Assembly: GCF_001293685.1 (NCBI RefSeq)
Contig: NZ_BCAG01000006.1
Coordinates: 744,001 to 808,000, forward strand
Source of the DNA: Desulfatitalea tepidiphila
GTDB lineage: Bacteria; Desulfobacterota; Desulfobacteria; Desulfobacterales; Desulfosarcinaceae
Length of the DNA stretch: 64,000 nucleotides
Direction of reading: 5' to 3'
Shown: in pieces, positions 17,153-25,238 of the stretch
How positions within the stretch are numbered: position 1 is the first letter of the stretch
Layout of the letters: the number at the start of each line of letters is the position of its first letter
Program-made: the position numbers and the translations under genes
Notes under the pieces: generated by a model
The model's database searches: none
Seen by the model: the letters and a program-made list of their open reading frames with translations, nothing else
What the model was told of the DNA's origin: nothing

Positions 17153-17620
17153 ATGGAAAACGATGCGCTTCTCAGGTTGGATAACCAGCTTTGTTTCGTT
17201 CTTTATGCCTGTTCGCGAGGATTGACCAAGACCTATCGGCCCCTGCTGGCCAAGCTGGACATTACCTACCCGCAATATCTGGTCATGCTGATTTTATGGG
17301 AAAAGGACGGGGTCAGCATCAAGGCCCTCGGTGAGAAACTGTACCTTGACTCAGGCACCCTGACACCGCTGCTCAAACGGCTGGAGTCCGCCGGCCTGGT
17401 CGAACGGCGGCGATCCAGCACGGATGAGCGCGTGGTGCAGATCTATCTGACCCAAAAAGGACTGAATTTGAAGAAGAAGGCCTATGCGGTGCCCGAAACA
17501 CTGTTGTGTCGGAGCGGATTGACCGTAGACCAGTTCATCGGGCTCAAAACCCAATTGACCGCACTGCTCGAACGAATCCGTGCCTTCGATGCCGCCACCA
17601 ACAGTTGTCTTCCCGAGTAG
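17153..17620 (+). CDS. MarR-family peroxide-sensing regulator, OhrR-like
   Basis: 155 aa with MarR winged-helix core: ITYPQYLVMLILWE, SIKALGEKLYLDSGTLTPLLKRLE (recognition region) and the wing VERRRSSTDERVVQIYLT. The N-terminal DNQLCFVLYACSR closely follows OhrR, whose reactive Cys (Cys15 in B. subtilis) corresponds to Cys14 here; Cys20 is an extra nearby thiol. OhrR proteins release DNA when this Cys is oxidised by organic hydroperoxides. Divergent orientation from the Sec-peroxiredoxin and repeated AT-rich sites between them suggest that it represses both genes. No ohr gene is present. Confidence 0.87.
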   Translation: MENDALLRLDNQLCFVLYACSRGLTKTYRPLLAKLDITYPQYLVMLILWEKDGVSIKALGEKLYLDSGTLTPLLKRLESAGLVERRRSSTDERVVQIYLTQKGLNLKKKAYAVPETLLCRSGLTVDQFIGLKTQLTALLERIRAFDAATNSCLPE

Positions 17621-17710
17621 GAATAATGGCAGCATCCGCTGAGACGCGTGTCCATCCCTGGAAGAGGCCAATCGGGTCGAGATCCCTGCTCAAGACCGAC
17701 AGGACAGGCC

Positions 17711-17767
17711 CACGAAAAATTCAACCACACGTGTAGGGTTGATATGCTGCGAATTAAATTTTTCGTG
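17711..17767. terminator. Nested inverted repeats between convergent genes
   Basis: Outer arms CACGAAAAATT (17711-17721) and AATTTTTCGTG (17757-17767) pair perfectly over 11 bp. Inside are TCAACC (17721-17726) with GGTTGA (17737-17742) around ACACGTGT. The element lies between the stops of the OhrR-like and ABC binding-protein genes, so it may terminate both. An unknown structured element is the alternative. Confidence 0.4.
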
Positions 17768-17808
17768 CGACGCCGTTATCGGGCCAAGGGGACATGGGTG
17801 GACGGGCC

Positions 17809-18765
17809 CTACTCCAATATTTGAGCCTGACTGAGCACCTCATAAGGAATGGAGACACCGACTTGCTGGGCTGTTTTGGCGTTGACGATCGCCGTCAACA
17901 TCTCAAAGGGCAAATGGCTGGAAGGAATTTGAGATACCGGTATTCCTTTCAAGATCTTCGCGGCTTTTTCCACGAGTGCCTTGCCGACCATCTCATAGCT
18001 GCTGACAATACCTGCCAGGGCACCTTTCTGCATAAAGGATTCGACGGCACCATAGGTCGGAATTTTTTGGGTAGTGAGTGCGGCGACGATCGAATCGGCC
18101 TTTGATATGATCAGACTGTCCGAAGGCAAGTAGACGAGATCCACTTTCTGGTCTGCCAGCGACTTGATGCCGCCTTCCAGGTCCGCCTCCGACGTCACGG
18201 GAGCGCCGACGATTTTTATTCCCTTCTCCCCCAGAAGCTTCTTCAGCTCATCGAAAGCGATCTGGGCATTGGCGGCGTTCTGGTCATAGAGAATACCGAC
18301 CCGCTCGAATTTTCCCAGCCGCGTCATGAAATCCACCTGATCCTGATAGGGGACCGCATGGCTTACACCTGTCACATTGTTGCCCGAAGACTCCCAGTTT
18401 TGAATGAGCCCGGCCTGGACAGGATTGGTGACGATGCCGAAAAGGATCGGCGTCCGTTTAACCACCTTGGCCGTTTCAAGACTGGCCGTGGTACCGAAGG
18501 TATAAATGAAGTCGAATTTTTTCTCGTCGATGGTGGCAAGATAATCGGTCAGTCTGCCCTTGTCCTGTTGGGCGTCGAACTCGGACAACTGGATATTGAC
18601 ACCGAGATCTTTAAGGCCTGATTTCAGGGCCTTTTCGCAGGGTGTTTCGCCTCGCCAGTAGATCAAAAGAGCCTTGGCGCTGTCCGCCCCGGCGGGAAGG
18701 ACGACTGACGTCATAATCATCAGTAGAGCAAAGACCGTAGATAAAACCTTGATGCATGCGTTCAT
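17809..18765 (-). CDS. ABC transporter substrate-binding protein (ABC_sub_bind/TrpX-like family)
   Basis: 318 aa with an N-terminal Sec signal peptide (hydrophobic VFALLMIMTSVVLPAGA, cleavage near residue 27) and a periplasmic two-lobed binding protein of the PF04392 type: FDFIYTFGTTASLETAKVV, PILFGIVTNPVQAGL, VGILYDQNAANAQ and LVYLPSDSLI are typical. No permease or ATPase genes adjoin it, so it is an orphan or works with components encoded elsewhere. The ligand is unknown; some relatives bind aromatic amino acids. It ends against the structured element shared with the OhrR-like gene and is divergent from the XRE-cupin gene. Confidence 0.82.
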   Translation of the reverse strand: MNACIKVLSTVFALLMIMTSVVLPAGADSAKALLIYWRGETPCEKALKSGLKDLGVNIQLSEFDAQQDKGRLTDYLATIDEKKFDFIYTFGTTASLETAKVVKRTPILFGIVTNPVQAGLIQNWESSGNNVTGVSHAVPYQDQVDFMTRLGKFERVGILYDQNAANAQIAFDELKKLLGEKGIKIVGAPVTSEADLEGGIKSLADQKVDLVYLPSDSLIISKADSIVAALTTQKIPTYGAVESFMQKGALAGIVSSYEMVGKALVEKAAKILKGIPVSQIPSSHLPFEMLTAIVNAKTAQQVGVSIPYEVLSQAQILE

Positions 18766-19028
18766 CGGGTTCCTCCATAAGCGCGATTAAATTGAGTTCG
18801 TCCATGCCATTGGAACTTTTAACCACAATCCGAAAGAACTATCGGGCCGGTCCGATTGAAACTTTAACTGTTTGATGGGATTGAAACTGAATAGCATTCA
18901 GTTAGAACCCTTGAATTGTGGATCCAGGACTTGATCTTATCGGCGACTATGGCTTATCCTGTCGGGTAAGTTCCTCGCACCAAGCGCCCTTTAACCCGAC
19001 CGGTAACTGACCGGACAAAGGAGTCGCC
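18766..19028. other. Divergent intergenic region with three direct repeats
   Basis: 263 bases between the ABC binding-protein and XRE-cupin genes. Related sequences ATTGGAACTTTTAACC (18809-18824), ATTGAAACTTTAACTG (18855-18870) and ATTGAAACTGAATAGC (18880-18895) form a direct-repeat series. Motif copy D follows directly. It could be an operator array, possibly for the XRE-cupin protein itself. Confidence 0.4.
18890..18913 (+). repeat. Copy D of the short upstream motif
   Basis: AGCATTCAGTTAGAACCC core, matching the four-copy motif in its first 16 positions and diverging at the 3' end. It lies 116 bases upstream of the XRE-cupin start, in the same direction. Confidence 0.45.
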
Positions 19029-19574
19029 ATGGCACGCGCCAAAACAGCTTCGCCCATCGGCAAGCGAATCAAGACATTCCGCAACCGTAAAAAGGTGACC
19101 CTGGATCAACTGGCCAATGACACGGGATTCACTATCGCGTACCTCAAGCAGATCGAAAGCGGCGAGGAGATCCCGCCGGTCGGCACCCTGCTGCAGATCT
19201 CGCGAGCCTTGGCCATCGATTCCGAGGACCTGCTCCAGGACGAGCAGAAAAGCCGCGACCGGCGCGCCGCCGACTACGCCAAGCGGACAAAAAACTATGC
19301 CTATACGCCGCTGACGCCCGGCGCCGATCACAAGCACCTGAAAGCCTTCCGCATCCAGATTAAGGCCCTGCAGGAACACAAAGGGGTGGGATACCGACAC
19401 GAGGGGGAAGAGTTCGTCTACGTCCTGGAGGGAACGGTGGAGGTGACGGTGGGCGAGCATGTCAACAGGCTGTCGCCAGGCGAGTCGCTGCACTTCAATT
19501 CGGGCATCCAGCACCATATGCGCAATATCAGCGAGGAGGATGCCGAACTGTTGGTGGTGGTTTACAATCCCTAG
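19029..19574 (+). CDS. XRE-family transcriptional regulator with C-terminal cupin sensor domain
   Basis: 181 aa. N-terminal HTH_3 (about 12-70) with VTLDQLANDTGF and YLKQIESGEEIP; a linker; then a single cupin_2 barrel (about 105-178) with YRHEGEEFVYVLEGTVEV, the metal-binding His/Glu pattern, and SLHFNSGIQHHM. Such proteins bind DNA and sense a small metabolite with the cupin. It is followed 40 bases later by an ACT-domain gene with AAGGAG before its start, so the two are likely one operon; in other anaerobes such pairs accompany phenylacetate-CoA ligase or indolepyruvate oxidoreductase genes, which are absent here. Confidence 0.9.
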   Translation: MARAKTASPIGKRIKTFRNRKKVTLDQLANDTGFTIAYLKQIESGEEIPPVGTLLQISRALAIDSEDLLQDEQKSRDRRAADYAKRTKNYAYTPLTPGADHKHLKAFRIQIKALQEHKGVGYRHEGEEFVYVLEGTVEVTVGEHVNRLSPGESLHFNSGIQHHMRNISEEDAELLVVVYNP

Positions 19575-19614
19575 TCCTCAAATCGCCGTCCTGAACGGCA
19601 CAAGGAGCCTTGCA

Positions 19615-20115
19615 ATGGTGCGCACCGAAATCTCCCTTTTTTTGAAAAACGTGCCCGGCGAGCTGGGAAAGCTCACCGCGCTGCTGGGTGAAGCCGGGAT
19701 CAACATCGACGCCATCACGATCCAGGACGCCTCCAGTTACGTGAAGGAGCTTTTCAAGGCGCGCGGCAAATCCCTCAAGCGTATCGCTTCGGCGGCCAGC
19801 TACAGCTCCATGAGCAAGGACTCGGCGGATTTCGCCCTGATCCGGCTGCTGCCGGCCCACGGCACCATCAACCAGGCCATCGACCTGCTCACCGAACACG
19901 ACTACCTGTTCGACATGATGCCGGTCATCGCCGTGACCCTGACCAACAAACCCGGCGAAATCTCCCGCATTGCCGGCCAGCTCGGCGAGGCCGGCATCAA
20001 CATCAACTATGTCTATGGGTCGGCGGTCCATGCCGACCAACCCTGCCTGTTCGTCTTCTGTCCGGACGACATCGATCTGGCAGCCAAGGTGTTCAAGGAG
20101 TACAACCCGGACTGA
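19615..20115 (+). CDS. Tandem ACT-domain protein
   Basis: 166 aa. Two ACT-type domains: VRTEISLFLKNVPGELGKL at the N-terminus and VIAVTLTNKPGEISRIAG from about residue 103, each with the N-P-G-E/L-G ligand loop that binds amino acids. The region between them carries a basic stretch (KARGKSLKRIASAASY). No catalytic domain is attached, so it probably acts as an amino acid-responsive regulatory subunit. Start at 19615 fits AAGGAG 8 bases upstream; the longer frame from 19459 overlaps the XRE gene and is rejected. Confidence 0.87.
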   Translation: MVRTEISLFLKNVPGELGKLTALLGEAGINIDAITIQDASSYVKELFKARGKSLKRIASAASYSSMSKDSADFALIRLLPAHGTINQAIDLLTEHDYLFDMMPVIAVTLTNKPGEISRIAGQLGEAGININYVYGSAVHADQPCLFVFCPDDIDLAAKVFKEYNPD

Positions 20116-20126
20116 TCTCAGACGGG

Positions 20127-20158
20127 GCTCCGGGTGGGCGTGAAGGCCATGCCGGAGC
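20127..20158. terminator. Weak inverted repeat between ACT and aldehyde dehydrogenase genes
   Basis: GCTCCGG (20127-20133) and CCGGAGC (20152-20158), 7-bp arms around an 18-nt loop between convergent stops, followed by GAAAAAC. No T-tract on the plus strand, so only a weak terminator candidate. Confidence 0.3.
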
Positions 20159-20193
20159 GAAAAACAGCTTAGCCGGCCCAAGCGATAGAAGAA

Positions 20194-21633
20194 TCACTTT
20201 GCCGTTGGTGGCGTTCGAATGACCAACAGCCGGATCTCGGTCATCTCTTCGATGGCGTAGCGCAGCCCCTCGCGGCCGATGCCCGAATCCTTGACACCGC
20301 CGTAGGGCATGTGATCGACCCGCCAGGAGGGGATATCGCCCACCACAACCCCTCCGACTTCGAGCCGGTCCCAAGCCATCTGGGCCCGGTAGAGATCGCG
20401 CGTGAAGACGCCGGCCTGCAGGCCGTACCGCGAGGCGTTGACCTCGGCCAGGGCCGCTTCGAAATCGGTGAAGCGCGACAGCACGGCCACCGGCCCGAAG
20501 GCCTCCTCCTGGCAGAGTTTCTCGTCGGCGGGCACCTCTTCGAGCAGCGTGGCCGACAGCATGGCGCCTTCCCGGGCGTTGCCGCACAACACCCGCCCGC
20601 CCGCCGCGACGGCTGCCTCTATCCACGACGCCAGCCGGACGGCCTCTTTTTCCGAAATCATCGGCCCGATAAAGGTGCCGCGTTCCTTGGGATCGCCGGC
20701 CTTGAGCGCTTTGACCTTGGCCACCAATTTTTCGCGCACCTGATCGTAGACCTTCTCGTGAATCAGGATGCGCTGCACACTGATGCAACTCTGGCCGGAC
20801 TGGTAGAAGGCGCCGATCACCAGGCGCGCCACGGCGTCATCGATGTCCGCGGTCTCGTCCACGATGCAGGCTGCGTTGCCGCCCAGTTCGAGCACCACCT
20901 TCTTCTTGCCCGCCTTGGCCTTGAGTCCCCAGCCCACTGCATCCGATCCGGTGAAGCTGAGCAGTTTGATCCGGTCGTCGGTGACCAGCTGATCGGCGCC
21001 GTCGCGCGGACAGGGCAAAATTGAGAAGGCCCCTTCGGGAAGTCCGATCCCGGCCAGCACCTCGCCGATGATCAGAGCGCCCACCGGCGTGGCACTGGCC
21101 GGCTTGAGCACGAACGGGCAACCGGCGGCTATGGCCGGGGCCACCTTGTGGGCCACCAGGTTGAGCGGGAAGTTGAACGGGCTGATGAAGGCGCACGGCC
21201 CCAAAGGCACCCGCTGGGTCATGCCGCGATAGCCGTCGGCCCGGGCGCTGATCTCCAACGGAATGGTCTCGCCGCCGATGCGCACCGCCTCTTCTGCGGC
21301 CACCCGGAAGGTGTCGATGAGTCGGGTCACCTCCCCTTCCGCGTCGGAAATGGGTTTGCCGGCCTCGATGCACAGGCTGAGCGCCAGATCGTCCCGCCGC
21401 CGTTCGAACTCCGTTACGCAGGCATAGAGCATCTGCTGCCGGGCGTAAGGTTTCAAAACTGCCATGTGGGATTTGGCGGCATGGGCCATTTCGATGGCCC
21501 GGTCGATGGTGGTCGCATCGGCCAGGGGCACCCGCGTGGCGGTGTGTCCGGAATATTTGTCGACCACCTCCAGGTCGGTGTTGGGCAGCTCGGGCCGATT
21601 GCCGAGGTAGAGCGGGTAGGATTCCTTGAGCAT
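20194..21633 (-). CDS. NAD(P)-dependent aldehyde dehydrogenase
   Basis: 479 aa ALDH superfamily member. FISPFNFPLNLVAHKVAPA and KPASATPVGA bind the cofactor, LELGGNAACIV carries the general-base Glu, and FYQSGQSCISVQR the catalytic Cys. YGGVKDSGIGREG is the usual C-terminal motif. It oxidises an aldehyde to an acid; similarity in pattern to lactaldehyde and non-phosphorylating glyceraldehyde-3-phosphate dehydrogenases is noted, but the substrate is undetermined. Ribosome site AGGAG overlaps the stop of the upstream DUF3786 gene (TAAGGAGAATGTCATG), so the two genes are co-transcribed. Confidence 0.92.
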   Translation of the reverse strand: MLKESYPLYLGNRPELPNTDLEVVDKYSGHTATRVPLADATTIDRAIEMAHAAKSHMAVLKPYARQQMLYACVTEFERRRDDLALSLCIEAGKPISDAEGEVTRLIDTFRVAAEEAVRIGGETIPLEISARADGYRGMTQRVPLGPCAFISPFNFPLNLVAHKVAPAIAAGCPFVLKPASATPVGALIIGEVLAGIGLPEGAFSILPCPRDGADQLVTDDRIKLLSFTGSDAVGWGLKAKAGKKKVVLELGGNAACIVDETADIDDAVARLVIGAFYQSGQSCISVQRILIHEKVYDQVREKLVAKVKALKAGDPKERGTFIGPMISEKEAVRLASWIEAAVAAGGRVLCGNAREGAMLSATLLEEVPADEKLCQEEAFGPVAVLSRFTDFEAALAEVNASRYGLQAGVFTRDLYRAQMAWDRLEVGGVVVGDIPSWRVDHMPYGGVKDSGIGREGLRYAIEEMTEIRLLVIRTPPTAK

Positions 21634-21643
21634 GACATTCTCC

Positions 21644-22264
21644 TTACGCTTGGGTCAGAGTTTGCACGAAACGGGTCACGGCCACGGCCAACACTTCGAA
21701 CTCCAATTGAGTGGTGGCGTTGCGATCCAGCAGCAGGGTCGCCCGGGCCCCAAATTCTTCGTCGCGGTCGTAAAATAGGAGCTGCAAAGGAATATGCGGC
21801 AGCAGATCGAAGATCAGGCTCACCGCGCCCAGGCCGGCGTCGCCGCCTTCCTCACCGCCAAGCGCTGCGGCGGCGGTCAGCAGTTCGGGCAGGCGTCCCT
21901 GAAAACGTTCAACGACCGGCCGCTCCAAGGCGCTTTGGCTGTAGCTGCCCTGTTTAAAGAGGGGGCCGGCCAGCTCGGCCAAGGTTACGAAATACCAGGC
22001 CGGTTGGATGGGGCCGGCTGCGAGCAGGTAGTGGAGGATCACGCTCCCGTCAGCATCCAGGAAACGGCCGCCGTCCGCGCGCCTTACCCCGTCCCGCGAG
22101 GCGAGGAAGGTCGCCCCCAGAAACGGCACCGCCACTTCACCCGAAGCATAAGTCTCGAGCTGGAGTGATTCGGCTGCGGCACCGAGGTCCATTCCGGCCA
22201 AACGCGCCAACAGCTGCGAATAGATATAACGATGCCCGCCCACAGCCGCCATTTCAAGTATCAT
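21644..22264 (-). CDS. DUF3786 domain-containing protein
   Basis: 206 aa soluble protein of unknown function. Segments GEVAVPFLGATFLASRDG, ILHYLLAAGPI, WYFVTLAELAGPLF and LPHIPLQLLFYDRDEEFGARATLL match the DUF3786 pattern seen mainly in anaerobic deltaproteobacteria and clostridia. The family is sometimes encoded near corrinoid or iron-sulfur proteins, but no cofactor motif is visible here. Start at 22264 chosen because GGAAGAG lies 5 bases upstream; an in-frame ATG exists at 22279. It is followed directly by the aldehyde dehydrogenase gene. Confidence 0.75.
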   Translation of the reverse strand: MILEMAAVGGHRYIYSQLLARLAGMDLGAAAESLQLETYASGEVAVPFLGATFLASRDGVRRADGGRFLDADGSVILHYLLAAGPIQPAWYFVTLAELAGPLFKQGSYSQSALERPVVERFQGRLPELLTAAAALGGEEGGDAGLGAVSLIFDLLPHIPLQLLFYDRDEEFGARATLLLDRNATTQLEFEVLAVAVTRFVQTLTQA

Positions 22265-22506
22265 GATGGCTCTTCCCAACTGGCATCAGGGTCGATACCG
22301 TTTCACTGTTCATAGATCTCCCCGCGCTCAGAAGCAGTTCGAGGTTCCCGTCAGAGTCGATTATACATCTACCATAAGACGTTCGGGGCCGAAGACAAAT
22401 CCATGGGGCGTGGTTGCCACGGGGCCGATTTATGTGTAAGGATATAGGGGTCTGTATCAACCGATTCGCCTACCAATGGACCGGCCAACCGACAGGGGGC
22501 ACGCCG

Positions 22507-23277
22507 ATGACATCTTTTTTACAAGGCATCGCCTATAATTTCAAGGGGCTGAAATTCGGGCTGCGCAACGCCAAGCTGCTGCTGCTCGGGCTGGTCCGGT
22601 TGATCGTCATCATCCTCATCTCCGTGGTCGCGGCGGCAGTGATTCTGGTCAACTATGAAGAGATCCTCGCCTTGATGTGGCGCCAGCCGGAAAGTGCCTG
22701 GCTTACCTGGTTGTGGTATGTGACCTCCTGGCTGCTGGCCCTGGTGCTCATCGCCATTTCGGCCCTGGTCGGCTTTCTGGTGTCCCAGTTGCTTTTCAGC
22801 GTATTTATCATGGATGTCATGTCCCAAATCACGGAACGCAAGGTCAGTGGCAAGGTGAAGTCTTCAGAAACCCGCTTGGCAATGTTTTCATACCTGTTCT
22901 ACCTGCTGCGTCAGGAGATTCCGCGTGCCACGCTGCCCGTGCTCATCTCCTTGCTGCTCATGGTCCTGGCCTGGTTCACGCCCATCGGCCCCTTGCTTAC
23001 CCTTCTCTCGCCCCTGGCCGCCGGAGTTTTCCTGGCGTGGGACAACACCGATCTGGTGCCGGCCCGCCGCCTCGAACCCTTCGGACAGCGACTGGGGTTT
23101 CTACGCCGCAACCTGGGATTTCACCTGGGGTTCGGCGTGCTGTTTCTGATCCCGCTTCTCAACATCGTTCTGCTCGCCTTTGCACCGGTAGGGGCCACAC
23201 TCTACTATGTGGAGCGCATCGATCCGCTGCCGGCCGCACCGACGGAAGCGGCCGCGCCCGCCGAACCGCCCGAATGA
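22507..23277 (+). CDS. EI24/CysZ-like membrane protein
   Basis: 256 aa integral membrane protein of the EI24 domain family. Hydrophobic stretches occur at about 22-45, 68-100, 140-180 and 208-232, with amphipathic FKGLKFGLRNAKLLLLGLVR at the start and the conserved AWDNTDLVPARR segment before the last hairpin. The family includes sulfate permease CysZ; here transport is an inference from family only. Start at 22507 with AGGGGG 9 bases upstream. The frame before it (from 22414) is poor in ribosome signals. The tail is Pro/Ala-rich. The next gene begins 16 bases later, so they are probably co-transcribed. Confidence 0.8.
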   Translation: MTSFLQGIAYNFKGLKFGLRNAKLLLLGLVRLIVIILISVVAAAVILVNYEEILALMWRQPESAWLTWLWYVTSWLLALVLIAISALVGFLVSQLLFSVFIMDVMSQITERKVSGKVKSSETRLAMFSYLFYLLRQEIPRATLPVLISLLLMVLAWFTPIGPLLTLLSPLAAGVFLAWDNTDLVPARRLEPFGQRLGFLRRNLGFHLGFGVLFLIPLLNIVLLAFAPVGATLYYVERIDPLPAAPTEAAAPAEPPE

Positions 23278-23293
23278 AAGGAATTCGCCTGCC

Positions 23294-24070
23294 GTGAAGA
23301 CCACCTTTCAAATGCTCGGGGCGCTGTTACTGCTGCCCCTCTATGCGAGCTGCAGTCTGTTCAACAAGGCGCCCATGGAGATGGTGACCTATGACCATCC
23401 CAACAGCAGCACCAAGGAGCGACTCATCGTCTTCATGCGCGGCATGGGCGGCAACCATTACAGCTTCGAAAAAGAAGGCCTGGTGGCCGATATCTTCGAG
23501 CGTCACGCGCCATTTGACATGGTGGCGCCCAACGCGCATTTTGGATATTATGCCGATCGCTCCCTGATCAAACGCATGAAGGAAGACGTCATCGATCCGG
23601 CCCATGCCCAGGGCTACAAGGAGATCTGGTTGATCGGATTTTCCATGGGGGGCCTGGGCGCCCTACTCTATACGATCGATCATCCCGAAGATGTACAGGG
23701 CATCTATCTGGTGGCCCCCTTTCTCGGCTACCGTTCACTGCTCAACGAAATCGCTACGGCCGGCGGCGTGCACCACTGGGAGCCCGGAAACTTTGATCCT
23801 GACAAGAAATGGCAGCGCATGCTGTGGCGCTGGCTCAAACAAAACGTGGCCGAACAGCCGACCAAGCCGATCTACCTGGGCTATGGAGAAAAAGACCCTT
23901 ACGTGGACGGCCAGCGCCTCCTGGCCCAGGTGTTGCCCCCGGACCGTGTGTTCACCGTACCCGGCGGCCACGACTACGAAAGCTTCAAACGTCTTTGGGA
24001 CAAATTTCTCGACAACGGCGGTTGCCATCCGGCCGATGCGGCCGAGACCGACGCGCAAGCCCAACGCTGA
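23294..24070 (+). CDS. Alpha/beta-hydrolase lipoprotein
   Basis: 258 aa starting from GTG. Signal peptide with lipobox YASC (Cys at about residue 17) predicts anchoring in the outer or inner membrane facing the periplasm. The hydrolase core shows VFMRGMGGNHYSF (oxyanion region), nucleophile elbow GFSMGG, YGEKDPYVDG (acid) and GGHDYESF (catalytic His). It probably cleaves an ester; the substrate is unknown. An ATG at 23312 is the other possible start but would remove the positively charged signal-peptide end. It lies downstream of the EI24-like gene. Confidence 0.8.
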   Translation: MKTTFQMLGALLLLPLYASCSLFNKAPMEMVTYDHPNSSTKERLIVFMRGMGGNHYSFEKEGLVADIFERHAPFDMVAPNAHFGYYADRSLIKRMKEDVIDPAHAQGYKEIWLIGFSMGGLGALLYTIDHPEDVQGIYLVAPFLGYRSLLNEIATAGGVHHWEPGNFDPDKKWQRMLWRWLKQNVAEQPTKPIYLGYGEKDPYVDGQRLLAQVLPPDRVFTVPGGHDYESFKRLWDKFLDNGGCHPADAAETDAQAQR

Positions 24071-24432
24071 CGCGAGTTCAACCGCCCGTTCCAGCACGAT
24101 GGCCGCATACGGTTCAATCTGGAAATCGCCCTCGTCAGTCCTGCCCGTTCAAGATTAATATAACTGAAAAACGTCGCAGGGCGTCATGCCGGCGAACGCC
24201 GGCATCCAGAACATATTGAAAATACTGGATCCCGGGTTCCGCCGGGATGACGGGAAAAACAAATTCCGGGCTTCTTACGGTGCCGTAAAGATTGAAGGCT
24301 ATGTAAAAAAGTCATTGCAGGACGACGCCGTAAGAAACTCAAGGTCATGGCGCTCGAAATTCCGTGCCCTGAGGCTTACTTGTCGTACGCCGCAAGGACA
24401 ACGGAATGAGCGCAACGCAGATATTGGGCTTC
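24071..24432. other. Intergenic region of degenerate palindromic repeats
   Basis: 362 bases with no gene. It contains the 71-bp hairpin repeat below and diverged fragments: GGGCTTCTTACGG occurs near 24269 and again near 24428 (overlapping the end of the next gene), with its complement CCGTAAGAA near 24330. The pattern looks like decayed copies of a small interspersed element. Confidence 0.5.
24182..24252. repeat. Interspersed palindromic repeat (REP/MITE-like)
   Basis: Arms begin CGTCATGCCGGCG and end CCGCCGGGATGACG, about 28 bp each with few mismatches, around a 15-nt AT-rich centre (AACATATTGAAAATA). GTCATGCCGGCGAACGCCGG-type hairpins are widespread extragenic repeats in proteobacteria. 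No transposase gene is present nearby. Confidence 0.7.
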
Positions 24433-25134
24433 TTACGGCGTCGTCAGGATTCGTCGGATGGCTTGCAACAGGGGGGCAACCCGCTCCCGCTGCTCGGGCG
24501 GCACCATCAGACAGGGGATGGGTCGGTTGGCGGCCAGTCCATTGGAAAAAGACCGTCTCTCATTGCATTGATATGCATCGGGCCGCTCCATCTGGGCTAA
24601 ATGCAGCAGCACATCGGTCAGGTTGCCCGTCAGACCGCCATCGTCGATGGCTTCGATGAATTGCAACACCAGGGTATTGGCCGCCAGCACCTCATCGGGC
24701 ATGTCCGCGGCCCCATGTGCGGCGCAGTCGCTGCACGACACCATGGCCCGGCACCCAAAGGGGCGGACAGCATAGATCGAGCAAAGGTTTCCCACGAGCA
24801 GTGGACATGGGCCCACTCGGGGGTCGGCCGCCTCTTCGGACGCCTCGGGGTCTCCCGCTTGCGGTCGGACACAGAGGGCAGCGAGGTGATTGGTGGTGAT
24901 CCTGGGCTGAAAACGGGGCCGCCGGGCGGCGGCCTGAAGCACCCCCACCGGCGCACTCCCCCCTTCAGCCAGCCAATGGTTGTGGATCATGACCCCCTCC
25001 AGGGTCGTCATGGTCACATTGGCCGTGCAGCACAATGCACACCCTTTTCGGCAGGCTGAAGGAAAACCAGCACAGAAGGCTTCGTGGACACGGTATATTT
25101 TTTCCAGAAGCGCGAGTCGTTTTTCTATTTCCAT
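24433..25134 (-). CDS. YkgJ-family cysteine cluster protein
   Basis: 233 aa. N-terminal CRKGCALCCTANV and downstream CPLLVGNLCSIYAVRPFGCRAMVSC match the YkgJ CxxCxxCC...C pattern thought to bind zinc or an Fe-S cluster. Function is unknown for the family. The C-terminal half is an unassigned helical region rich in Leu. Start at 25134 taken because an upstream extension to 25218 has no family similarity; the ribosome site is weak (AAAGACG). It is divergent from the DUF362 gene. A second YkgJ-type protein is encoded at 38.8-39.5 kb. Confidence 0.8.
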   Translation of the reverse strand: MEIEKRLALLEKIYRVHEAFCAGFPSACRKGCALCCTANVTMTTLEGVMIHNHWLAEGGSAPVGVLQAAARRPRFQPRITTNHLAALCVRPQAGDPEASEEAADPRVGPCPLLVGNLCSIYAVRPFGCRAMVSCSDCAAHGAADMPDEVLAANTLVLQFIEAIDDGGLTGNLTDVLLHLAQMERPDAYQCNERRSFSNGLAANRPIPCLMVPPEQRERVAPLLQAIRRILTTP

Positions 25135-25238
25135 GGTTGGATCGTCTTTCTTGACGTGAAGGATATCGGTCCGTATGTTTGGAACACTATCTTGTGCTTT
25201 CCCGCACCGCAACCCCATTCATTCCTAAAGGAGGTCTC

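Noticed and set aside
18854-18887. CRISPR-like repeat because of two GATTGAAAC copies
   Set aside because: Only two short copies 25 bases apart, with a third degenerate one and no spacers, no full repeat and no cas genes. Better explained as operator-type direct repeats.
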